Assembly: GCA_002338885.1 (NCBI GenBank)
Contig: DDJI01000066.1
Span: forward strand, 23,090-36,807
Reading direction: 5' to 3'
DNA length: 13,718 nucleotides
Source: Ruminococcus sp. UBA1828
GTDB lineage: Bacteria; Bacillota; Clostridia; Oscillospirales; Ruminococcaceae
The position numbers and the translations under genes are program-made. The notes beneath the pieces are model-generated. The model made no database searches, was not told where the DNA came from, and was given only the letters and a program-made list of their open reading frames with translations. Below, one piece after another: positions 6,791-13,344 of the stretch. Within the stretch, counting starts at the first letter, position 1, and each line of letters starts with the position of its first letter.

Positions 6791-8065
6791 ATGGCACACA
6801 TGAAACTTGGAAAAATACTTTGCGCTTGGCTTGCGGCGCTGATGCTGATGCTGAGCTTTACATCGTGCGCAGGAAGTGAGGAGCCGCAGGAGGTCGAGCA
6901 GGACGGATGGGTGTCTATTTGGGCGACAGCCGCGCAGCTTGCCGACATGGATCAGATTCCTACCGAGCCGAGCCTCAAGGAGAACACCTGCCGGCAGGTT
7001 ATAAGGGCGTCGATAGCGGGAGACAAAATCCGCCTGACCTTTTCAAACCAGTACGGAAACATACCTCTTGAGCTTGACAGCGTACACATAGCAAAGCTTT
7101 TATATGCGGGAAGTCCCGAAATAGACGTTTCAACCGACACCGTGGTGACCTTTAACGGCGGCTCCGAGAGCATTTCAATAGAGCCGGGAATGACGGCGAC
7201 CTCAGACGAGATGGATTTCAGCTTTGAGGCTTTGGATCTTTTGGCGGTGTCCACAAAGTTCGGCAAATACATAGGCAGCTCGGTGACGTGCCACAAGGAA
7301 TCCTACGCCTCCGCATGGGTTTGCGAGGGCGACCACGTTTCCGACCAGACGCTCAGCGGCGTAAAGGTAATGGGAAGCTGGTACTACCTTGTCGGAGCCG
7401 ACACATGGGCGCCCGCCGGCACAAAGGCAATTGTTGCTTTGGGCGACTCGATAACGGACGGCGTCGGCGCATCGACAAACACGTACACCACATGGCCGAA
7501 CCAACTTGACGAACTGCTAAAGTCCAACCCCGACACCGCAAACATATCAGTTGTGAACATGGGCATAAGCGGAAACGTGCTTTTGGGCGAATGGGGCGAG
7601 ACGGCCAAGAACAGGCTTGAGAGGGACGTGCTCAGCGTCCCGGGAGTCAAGTACTGCATACTTCTGATAGGCATCAACGACATCGGCGGCGCGCAGGAGG
7701 ACATATCGGAGGACATCATAGCCGACTACAAGGAGATAATCGAAACCTGCCACGCAAACGGCATAGAAATATACGCCGGAACGCTTACGCCGGTAAAGGG
7801 CAACTTCTACTACTCGGAGCTTCATGAAAAGATCAGGCTTGCGGTCAACGACTTTGTCATGTCGCCCGATTCGGGATTTGACGGATACATAGACTTCTCC
7901 GCATCCATAGCGCGTGAGGACGACCCGGCGCAGATGAAGGACGAATACAACTGCTCATGGGGAGACTTTTTGCACCCCGGAGACCTGGGATACGAGCAGA
8001 TGGGCAAGGAGGCTTACGAGAGCCTTCTGACCTATTGGGCAGAGCCTGAGCAGGAGGAAGAATAA
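6791..8065 (+). CDS. SGNH/GDSL hydrolase, XynE-like, predicted lipoprotein
   Basis: This 424-residue esterase of the SGNH superfamily is probably a carbohydrate or acyl esterase anchored outside the cell membrane. The N terminus is a lipoprotein signal: basic MAHMKLGK, a hydrophobic stretch, then FTSC with the lipidated Cys at residue 26 (Phe at -3 is a little unusual). An acidic linker follows. Residues about 40-210 form the beta-sandwich N-domain typical of XynE-like members (TCRQVIRASIAGDKIRL region). The hydrolase domain has GDSIT at 218-222 with Ser220 as nucleophile, Gly258 in NMGISGN, GIND at 294-297, and DFLH at 392-395 as the Asp/His pair. All four SGNH blocks are intact. The start is chosen by AAGGGAGA 8 bases upstream of the ATG. 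It is the first gene of a two-gene unit with its closest paralog. The substrate is not readable; acetyl-xylan or other O-acyl glycans are guesses from the family. Confidence 0.92.
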   Translation: MAHMKLGKILCAWLAALMLMLSFTSCAGSEEPQEVEQDGWVSIWATAAQLADMDQIPTEPSLKENTCRQVIRASIAGDKIRLTFSNQYGNIPLELDSVHIAKLLYAGSPEIDVSTDTVVTFNGGSESISIEPGMTATSDEMDFSFEALDLLAVSTKFGKYIGSSVTCHKESYASAWVCEGDHVSDQTLSGVKVMGSWYYLVGADTWAPAGTKAIVALGDSITDGVGASTNTYTTWPNQLDELLKSNPDTANISVVNMGISGNVLLGEWGETAKNRLERDVLSVPGVKYCILLIGINDIGGAQEDISEDIIADYKEIIETCHANGIEIYAGTLTPVKGNFYYSELHEKIRLAVNDFVMSPDSGFDGYIDFSASIAREDDPAQMKDEYNCSWGDFLHPGDLGYEQMGKEAYESLLTYWAEPEQEEE

Positions 8066-8072
8066 AAAATCA

Positions 8073-8104
8073 CCGCCGCAGTTTGACGCATTGCCTCTGC
8101 GGCG
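8073..8104 (+). other. GC-rich hairpin between the two esterase genes
   Basis: A perfect 9-pair stem (CCGCCGCAG at 8073-8081 with CTGCGGCGG at 8096-8104) has a 14-base loop. It is followed by CAAAATTT rather than a T run, so it is at best a weak terminator. It could lower expression of the second gene or mark an RNA end. Confidence 0.5.
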
Positions 8105-8148
8105 GCAAAATTTATCGCGAGCAGCTATATTGAAAGGATGATTTTAAT

Positions 8149-9294
8149 ATGAAAGACAAATGGACAGCCACGTGGGGCGCCGCCATGCTGACCGCAGGCG
8201 ACGAGCAGATACCCAAAAACCCCTGCCTTTGCGGCTCAACGCTCAGGCAGCAGATAAGGGTGAGCATAGGCGGCAGGAGCTTGCGGCTTGCCTTGTCAAA
8301 CGAGTACGGAAACGGGGATCTTGAAATAAAGAAAATCACCATAGCAAGGCTTTTATCCCCCTCTTCAAGCGAAATAGACGTCTTGTCGGCAAGGCAGCTG
8401 ACATTAGAACAAAACTGCTCCTTTACCGTGCCGGCGGGAAAGCGGGTGTACTTAGACGAGCTTGAGTACGACGTCAGTGAGATGGAGGATTTTGCCGTGA
8501 CAATGGAGCTTGGGGCTGTGCCCGAGGTGCTGACCTGCCACACAGCTTCAAGGTGCTCGGCGTGGATAGTGAGCGGCGAGCGGGCTGACGAGAGAATATA
8601 CGACAGCTTTGAAGAGATGACATCGTGGTACTTCATAGCGGAGCTTGACGTGACGGCGGCGGAGGGCAGCGAGGTTATAGTATGCTTCGGAGATTCCCTC
8701 ACCGACGGAGCAAGCGTCACAACAAACGGCTTTGCAAGGTACACCGACGAGCTGTCAAGGCGTTTAAGATCTGATCCGCGCTTATGCAGGCTTGCGGTGG
8801 TGAACATGGGCATAGGCGCCACGGCTCTTTTCAGGTACGGCGGAGACATTGCGGGAACGGTAAGGGCAAACAGGGACATACTCGGCGTGCCGGGAGTTAA
8901 GTATGCGGTGCTCTTCATGGGCGTAAACGACATCGGCGGAGCGCAAAGCGACATATCGGGCGAGCTGATAAGCCACTACAAATCGGTCATCAGCCGCTGC
9001 CACGCAAACGGCATAAAGATATACGGAGCGACTATCACACCGTTTAAGGGCAACGGATACTATTCCGAGCTTCACGAAAAGATACGCCTTGCGGCAAACG
9101 AGTTTATCCTCTCGGACGACTCGGGCTATGACGGCTGCATAGACCTCGCCTCGATCATGTGCGACCCGTCCGACCCGCAAAAGTTAAACGACTGCTACGT
9201 TTCGGTATGGAACGACTATCTTCACTTCAACGACAGCGGCTATTGCAGAGTGGGCGACGAGGTTTACTCCTTCCTTGAGTCCAAAATCAAATAA
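8149..9294 (+). CDS. SGNH/GDSL hydrolase, XynE-like, without signal peptide
   Basis: This 381-residue paralog of the preceding gene begins directly at the beta-sandwich domain (KWTATWGAAML), with no signal peptide or lipobox, so it is predicted to be cytosolic. The catalytic blocks are intact: GDSLT at 181-185 (Ser183), NMG at 219-221, GVND at 258-261 and DYLH at 356-359. Similarity to the lipoprotein is highest in the C-terminal half, for example CHANGIKIYGATITPFKG compared with CHANGIEIYAGTLTPVKG, and YYSELHEKIRL in both. The pair therefore looks like an old tandem duplication with divergence in the N-domain. The start follows GAAAGGA (8132-8138), 10 bases before the ATG. A cytosolic esterase of this type may deacylate imported oligosaccharides or other small esters, but nothing in the window shows the substrate. 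A strong terminator follows 36 bases after the stop. Confidence 0.9.
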   Translation: MKDKWTATWGAAMLTAGDEQIPKNPCLCGSTLRQQIRVSIGGRSLRLALSNEYGNGDLEIKKITIARLLSPSSSEIDVLSARQLTLEQNCSFTVPAGKRVYLDELEYDVSEMEDFAVTMELGAVPEVLTCHTASRCSAWIVSGERADERIYDSFEEMTSWYFIAELDVTAAEGSEVIVCFGDSLTDGASVTTNGFARYTDELSRRLRSDPRLCRLAVVNMGIGATALFRYGGDIAGTVRANRDILGVPGVKYAVLFMGVNDIGGAQSDISGELISHYKSVISRCHANGIKIYGATITPFKGNGYYSELHEKIRLAANEFILSDDSGYDGCIDLASIMCDPSDPQKLNDCYVSVWNDYLHFNDSGYCRVGDEVYSFLESKIK

Positions 9295-9330
9295 TAACCG
9301 CCGCGGCCGTGATGCCATGAGATATATGAC

Positions 9331-9374
9331 AGAGAAAGCCCCCGACTTTTATGCAATGTCGGGGGCTTTCTTTT
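9331..9374. terminator. Strong terminator after the esterase pair
   Basis: A perfect 13-pair stem (GAAAGCCCCCGAC at 9334-9346 with GTCGGGGGCTTTC at 9358-9370) has an 11-base loop and is followed by TTTT at 9371-9374. It is clearly a plus-strand terminator. It may also serve the convergent EF-G-like gene, but the minus-strand T tract is broken by C. Confidence 0.9.
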
Positions 9375-9406
9375 GAAAGGATGTTATAATGAAAAATCGA
9401 AATGTA

Positions 9407-11476
9407 TCAATCGTCGTTTGACTTGTACTTTGCGATTATGTCCGCCGCAAGCATCGGAGGAACCTGGTCATAGCGAAGTCTTTCAAGCGTAAACTCGCCC
9501 ATTCCCCTTGTCATCTGACGGACGGTCATGGCAAAGTCATGCGTTTCAGCCTCGGGGATTTCCGCGGATATAGTGGAAAGTCCCTTCTTTGACGCGGGCA
9601 TGGCATCCAGAACTCTTCCGCGGCGCTTGTTCAGCTCGCCCATCATGTCGCCGGTGTTTTCATCGGGGATGGTTACCTCAAGGTTGTCAATCGGCTCTAA
9701 GAGCACGGGGTTTGCCTGCTTCATGCCTTCCTTGAACGCAATGGACGCCGCAAGCTTGAAGGACATTTCGGAGGAGTCAACCGGATGATATGATCCGTCA
9801 ACAAGCGTAGCCTTTACGCCGACAACCGGAAATCCCGCCAGCACGCCCTTCTTCATGCAGTCCTGAAGTCCCTTTTCAACTGCGGGGAAGAAGTTTTTAG
9901 GCACCGCTCCGCCGAACACGTTTTCCTCAAACACAAGCTCGTCGCTGTCGCACGGCTCAAACTCTATCCATACGTCTCCGTACTGTCCGTGTCCGCCGGA
10001 CTGCTTCTTGTGTCTGCCCTGAACCTTTACCTTCTTTCTTATGGTCTCCTTGTAGGAAACCTTGGGGACGGATGTCACGACATCCACGCCGAAACCGTTC
10101 TTGAGCTTTGCAAGGGTGGACTCTATATGCTGCTCTCCGAGGCCGGAAAGTATCTGCTCAAACGTGGTGTCGTCCTGCTTGTATGACAGGGACAGATCCT
10201 CCTCCAAAAGCCTTTGGATAGCCGTAGAAATCTTTGACTCGTCGCCCTGAGTCTTTGCCTTTATGCAGACAGAGTAGCAGGGTCTGGGGAACGTGAGCTT
10301 CTTAAACGCCACAACCCTTGACGGGTCGCATATCGTGTCGTTGGTGTTTACGGACATCTTTGTCGCCACAACTATATCGCCCGCCGTCGCATAGGGAACT
10401 TCAATCTGCTTCTTGCCGACAAGGTTTAAAAGCTTGCCGACTTTTTCGGTGGTGCTTGTTGTTGCGTTGAGTATTTCTTTATTGGTCTCTATCTTTCCGC
10501 TTATGACCTTTATGTAAGACATCTTGCCCACAAACGGGTCGGCAACCGTCTTGAACACAAACGCCGCAAGCGGCTCGTTCGCGTCGCACTTGATTGAAAC
10601 GTCATTTCCCGCGGCGTTTTTGGCCTTAATGTCCGGCTGGTCGCTCGCAGAGGGCAAAAGCGCGGAAATCTCGTCTAAGAGCATATCCACGCAGTCAAGG
10701 TTTGCTGCGGAAACGCAGGTTACGGGCGTGATCATGCCGTTTATTATGCCGTTGCGTATTCCGGACACAAGCTCCTCATGGGTGAACTTTTCGCCGTCCA
10801 AAAACTTGAGCATAAGCTCCTCGTCCGTCTCGGCAACAGCCTCCGACATCGCCTCGATGAATCCGTCTATTCTGTATGTAGGCTCAGGCTCTCCCGCATC
10901 TATGCGCTCGCCCTTGGGGCCGTACTTATAGTTCTTCATCGCAAGAAGGTCGTAATAGGAAACTATCTTGTTGTCCTTTATCAGCGGAACTACAAGCGGG
11001 CAGACGGAAGAACCGAACTCGGTCTTGAGCTTTGTTATAACGTTTGAATAGTTTGCGTTGTCGTCGTCTATCTTTGTGACTACAAACATGTGCGGCGTCT
11101 TGTGCTCAACCGCGCACTCGTATGCTTTTTTTGTTCCGACATGTATTCCGGACTTTGCGGACACCGTTATCATCACGCAGTCCGCCGCATATACGCCCTC
11201 TATAAGTCCTCCGGCATAATCGAAAAGACCGGGCGTGTCAAGTATGTTTACCTTTATGCCGTCCTTTTCGTAGTATGAAAGAGAAGTATATATTGAGCAC
11301 TTTTTAGCTATCTCAATAGGCGTGTAATCCGAAACGGTGTTGCCGTCAGCAGTCTTTCCCAACCTGTCGGTGGCGCCCGCCTTATAAAGCAGAGCCTCGC
11401 ACAGAGCCGTCTTTCCCGAGCCGGAATGTCCGGTTATTGCTATGTTTTTAATGTGTTTGCTGTCATAGTTCTTCAA
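9407..11476 (-). CDS. EF-G-like translation factor GTPase (FusA2 type)
   Basis: This 689-residue protein has the full EF-G domain order but belongs to the divergent EF-G-like (FusA2) group rather than the housekeeping factor. The GTPase motifs are G1 GHSGSGKT at 16-23, G3 DTPGLFDY at 80-87 and G4 TKID at 134-137. The His that follows PG in canonical EF-G and EF-Tu, which helps GTP hydrolysis, is Leu84 here. Domain IV is well preserved (QSGGHGQYGDVW at 492-503; SYHPVDSSEMSF at 562-573), and the C-terminal domain reads ETHDFAMTVRQMTRG. Paralogs of this type bind ribosomes, but their exact role is unsettled. The start is TTG, backed by GGAGAGA 8 bases upstream; no in-frame ATG fits better. It has its own promoter at 11551-11579. 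A tetracycline-protection protein is unlikely because the Walker A differs from the GHVDAGKTT type. The canonical fusA should lie elsewhere in the genome. Confidence 0.92.
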   Translation of the reverse strand: MKNYDSKHIKNIAITGHSGSGKTALCEALLYKAGATDRLGKTADGNTVSDYTPIEIAKKCSIYTSLSYYEKDGIKVNILDTPGLFDYAGGLIEGVYAADCVMITVSAKSGIHVGTKKAYECAVEHKTPHMFVVTKIDDDNANYSNVITKLKTEFGSSVCPLVVPLIKDNKIVSYYDLLAMKNYKYGPKGERIDAGEPEPTYRIDGFIEAMSEAVAETDEELMLKFLDGEKFTHEELVSGIRNGIINGMITPVTCVSAANLDCVDMLLDEISALLPSASDQPDIKAKNAAGNDVSIKCDANEPLAAFVFKTVADPFVGKMSYIKVISGKIETNKEILNATTSTTEKVGKLLNLVGKKQIEVPYATAGDIVVATKMSVNTNDTICDPSRVVAFKKLTFPRPCYSVCIKAKTQGDESKISTAIQRLLEEDLSLSYKQDDTTFEQILSGLGEQHIESTLAKLKNGFGVDVVTSVPKVSYKETIRKKVKVQGRHKKQSGGHGQYGDVWIEFEPCDSDELVFEENVFGGAVPKNFFPAVEKGLQDCMKKGVLAGFPVVGVKATLVDGSYHPVDSSEMSFKLAASIAFKEGMKQANPVLLEPIDNLEVTIPDENTGDMMGELNKRRGRVLDAMPASKKGLSTISAEIPEAETHDFAMTVRQMTRGMGEFTLERLRYDQVPPMLAADIIAKYKSNDD

Positions 11477-11481
11477 TTTGA

Positions 11482-11488
11482 TCTCTCC
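11482..11488 (-). promoter_or_regulatory. Ribosome binding site supporting the TTG start of the EF-G-like gene
   Basis: The minus strand reads GGAGAGA shortly before TTG at 11474-11476. An ATG overlaps the front of this site, but its frame closes after five codons at a TGA that overlaps the TTG, so it is not an alternative start. Confidence 0.75.
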
Positions 11489-11507
11489 ATTCGGGTCTAC
11501 ATTCGTG

Positions 11508-11534
11508 GCTTTTATTGCTTTTCAACAATAAAGC
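11508..11534 (-). other. Leader hairpin of the EF-G-like gene
   Basis: TTTATTG (11511-11517) pairs with CAATAAA (11526-11532) around an 8-base loop, and two outer G-C pairs follow after a one-base bulge. It lies near the 5' end of the predicted transcript. It is AT-rich and weak; a role in mRNA stability is possible but not shown. Confidence 0.3.
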
Positions 11535-11550
11535 TTAACGTCACCATTTC

Positions 11551-11579
11551 ATTATATATCACTTTTGACAAGATATCAA
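11551..11579 (-). promoter_or_regulatory. Sigma-A promoter of the EF-G-like gene
   Basis: The minus strand has TTGATA (11574-11579), 17 bases, then TATAAT (11551-11556). The transcript should start near 11544, about 67 bases before the TTG codon. Confidence 0.8.
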
Positions 11580-11711
11580 TACCAAATTTGTGCCATTATA
11601 ATTGTGTATTCTGCATAAAGCGTTAAAAGGGCGAGTATTTGTGCCAAAGGCGCCGCAGTCGAGCATGCATACATAAAATCTTTGTTAAGACTCACCGGTC
11701 TGAATGCTTTC

Positions 11712-11733
11712 TTGCGGCGCTCACGCCATGCAA
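11712..11733 (-). other. Hairpin just after the ypeB stop codon
   Basis: Two 4-pair stems (TTGC/GCAA and GGCG/CGCC), separated by a 2-base bulge, close a 4-base loop. The hairpin starts 5 bases after the ypeB stop. No T run follows, so it is a poor terminator. Elsewhere between 11580 and 11737 I see no gene and no better terminator. Confidence 0.3.
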
Positions 11734-11737
11734 ATTC

Positions 11738-13087
11738 TTATACAGTCAGCACGCTGCCCTCAAGCTCTCTCAGGATGAGTATATCCTCCTCGTCGCCCGT
11801 TTGGCAGTTCACATACACCAAGACGGTTTTGCCGTCGCTTGACTGGCACTTAAACTCCCGACAGAGCTTTTCTTCAACGCTGTCGGAGGGTATCACCGCA
11901 AGCGACGAGCCTACGACGCTCAGCATCGGCGAAAGCTTTTCCTGGCACTCCATCACGCTAAGAGCCGGCTCTTCAAGCCTTCTGTCATAGTGGTTTACTA
12001 TAAAGCCCCTTGCGTCAAAGCCCAAAATCTCGCCGTTGTCAAGCGCTACCGCAACCTTTATGAGGTCTGTGTAGCATGTCACGCCGTCGTCGTTGTAGGC
12101 AAAGTTTATCGTGCACACGTTGTCGTAGCTTTCATAGTAGGTTGTTTCCATGCTTTGTATGCCAAGGCTTTCAAGATACGCCTGCGCATACTCCTTTGCC
12201 TCCTCGGGGGTTATCTCGGACGACGAGGGATGCCTGCTTTTGAGCATGTAGCATATATAGCCGCCGTTTTTGGTTACGGCGCAGCTCACGCCGTCCCCCT
12301 CAAATCTGTAGGAGGGCATTTTTGAATCCTCGGGGTATTCCGACTCCTTCAGCTCCCACGCCTCTACGCCGCAGCTTTGGGCAGCTTTTTGTATCGCGTC
12401 CTCCCCCGAAACCTCCGGAGCGTCTTTACACATGCGCGGCTCTTTGTCGAGGATGTGGTCGGAATACGGGCCGTCGTATATCAGCTTCGGCGTGTTTTCA
12501 AAGGCGTCCTCTATCTCGGCAAAGCCGTCGCCAACAAGGCTGTCTGCGCCCTGTGCCACCTCTTTGAACAGCTCCGTGACCGAGCTGTCACTTGACAAAA
12601 GCTCCGCGCGCATCTGCCAAAGCAGCTCGGAGAGCTTTTGAGCAGACTCACAAAGCATATTCATCTTTGAGTAGTCCTCGTAAGACGGTTCGTCGCCGTC
12701 TGACGCCTTCTTTGCAAGCGCGCTCGCATAGTTTCCGACCTGCGAGAAGAATTTCTCCGTCTTTTCAAGGTCCATGTCCGACACCGGCAGCCTGCTCAAG
12801 GCATCCCTTGCCCTGTAGGAATCGGATATAAGCTCGCTTGAAAGTTCGCTGAGCATCTTTTCGGAGGCGGAGTACATGCCCTTTGTGAGGGAAACGGAGA
12901 GCTTGTCCGCGCTTTCCGCCAAGTCCTCCACCGCGAGCATGTATCCGTACTCTATTTTGTTGCCTGCGCTCCTGAGCCTGTTCATATATATGATGTTTGA
13001 CGCGCCCAAAACCGCAATTATGGCAAGGGAAAAGGAAACTATCCTCGCCAGGGTGCGTTTTGAGACGACGGTTTTCATCTTTTGCAT
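11738..13087 (-). CDS. ypeB: Spore germination protein YpeB
   Basis: In Bacillus, YpeB is made in the forespore, sits at the inner spore membrane and stabilises the cortex-lytic enzyme SleB. This 449-residue protein has a single N-terminal membrane segment at about 13-35, a helical region at about 40-190, then the family hallmark DAFENTPKLIYDGPYSDHI at 194-212. Repeated PepSY-type units cover about 220-365, with segments such as SGEDAIQKAAQ and TPEEAKEYAQAYLESLGI, and a further C-terminal unit ends at 449. Length and domain order fit full-length YpeB. The start at 13087 (AAAGGCAGG upstream) is preferred to an in-frame ATG at 13150, because that ATG forms part of the -10 box of the likely forespore promoter. 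In Bacillus ypeB follows sleB; here the upstream neighbour is the divergent fba, so ypeB is alone. Its presence suggests that the host forms, or descends from, spore formers. Confidence 0.92.
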   Translation of the reverse strand: MQKMKTVVSKRTLARIVSFSLAIIAVLGASNIIYMNRLRSAGNKIEYGYMLAVEDLAESADKLSVSLTKGMYSASEKMLSELSSELISDSYRARDALSRLPVSDMDLEKTEKFFSQVGNYASALAKKASDGDEPSYEDYSKMNMLCESAQKLSELLWQMRAELLSSDSSVTELFKEVAQGADSLVGDGFAEIEDAFENTPKLIYDGPYSDHILDKEPRMCKDAPEVSGEDAIQKAAQSCGVEAWELKESEYPEDSKMPSYRFEGDGVSCAVTKNGGYICYMLKSRHPSSSEITPEEAKEYAQAYLESLGIQSMETTYYESYDNVCTINFAYNDDGVTCYTDLIKVAVALDNGEILGFDARGFIVNHYDRRLEEPALSVMECQEKLSPMLSVVGSSLAVIPSDSVEEKLCREFKCQSSDGKTVLVYVNCQTGDEEDILILRELEGSVLTV

Positions 13088-13106
13088 ATTTGCCTGCCTT
13101 TCCGCC

Positions 13107-13122
13107 CGCTGCAAACGCAGCG
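13107..13122 (-). other. Leader hairpin of ypeB
   Basis: A perfect 6-pair stem, CGCTGC with GCAGCG, encloses a GTTT loop on the minus strand. It lies between the predicted transcript start (about 13138) and the ribosome site. A 10-base direct repeat TGCATATTTG (plus-strand spelling) flanks it at 13083-13092 and 13126-13135. Its function is unknown. Confidence 0.35.
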
Positions 13123-13144
13123 CGATGCATATTTGTGTTTTTAA

Positions 13145-13174
13145 TATCATGTCACACGGCGGATAAAATACTCA
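13145..13174 (-). promoter_or_regulatory. Probable sigma-G (forespore) promoter of ypeB
   Basis: The minus strand has TGAGTA (13169-13174), 17 bases, then CATGATA (13145-13151). The latter fits the CATnnTA -10 box of sigma-G promoters. The -35 box differs by one base from the usual GHATR core. Forespore expression is what the function of YpeB needs. The predicted start is near 13138, giving a leader of about 50 bases. Confidence 0.6.
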
Positions 13175-13265
13175 CAAAAGCTTTAGAAAAATACTTCCAT
13201 TTGATTGCAGATGCGCTTGCGGGGAAAATTTTTATTATCTTTTTTAGTTTTTCATGCTTTTTCGT

Positions 13266-13294
13266 TTGATTTTTGCGCCGACGTGTTATATAAT
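13266..13294 (+). promoter_or_regulatory. Sigma-A promoter of fba
   Basis: The plus strand has TTGATT (13266-13271), 17 bases, then a perfect TATAAT (13289-13294). The start is expected near 13301, with a leader of about 44 bases ending in a strong GGAGGT ribosome site (13332-13337). Confidence 0.8.
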
Positions 13295-13304
13295 AGTCTT
13301 GTAT

Positions 13305-13316
13305 GCTAAGATTAGC
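13305..13316 (+). promoter_or_regulatory. Small dyad just downstream of the fba start point
   Basis: GCTAA and TTAGC face each other across two bases, in the first part of the predicted fba leader. The size and place would suit a repressor site, but a 5+5 dyad can easily occur by chance. Confidence 0.25.
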
Positions 13317-13344
13317 GACTATTTTACATACGGAGGTAATAACA

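Noticed and set aside
8112..8954. Minus-strand open frame (280 codons) opposite the second esterase
   Set aside because: It is antisense to a clear SGNH hydrolase, rich in Ser/Pro as expected of a shadow frame, and has no signal of its own.
9389..9421. Short plus-strand ORF of 10 residues after the terminator
   Set aside because: It is too short to support as a gene, has no promoter of its own and overlaps the end of the EF-G-like gene. It is kept only as a possible remnant among the findings.
9407..11476. Possible tetracycline ribosomal-protection protein
   Set aside because: The Walker A motif GHSGSGKT and the G3 DTPGLFDY differ from the TetM group, and the domain IV sequence is of EF-G-like type.
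11565..11602. TTGACA and TATAAT on the plus strand
   Set aside because: The spacing is 26 bases, too long for a sigma-A promoter, and no plus-strand gene follows before 13345. The minus-strand promoter at 11551-11579 explains this AT-rich sequence better.
13088..13150. Longer ypeB start at the ATG of 13150
   Set aside because: No ribosome site precedes it, and the ATG is part of the predicted sigma-G -10 box. The start at 13087 has a purine-rich site at the right distance and places the membrane helix normally.
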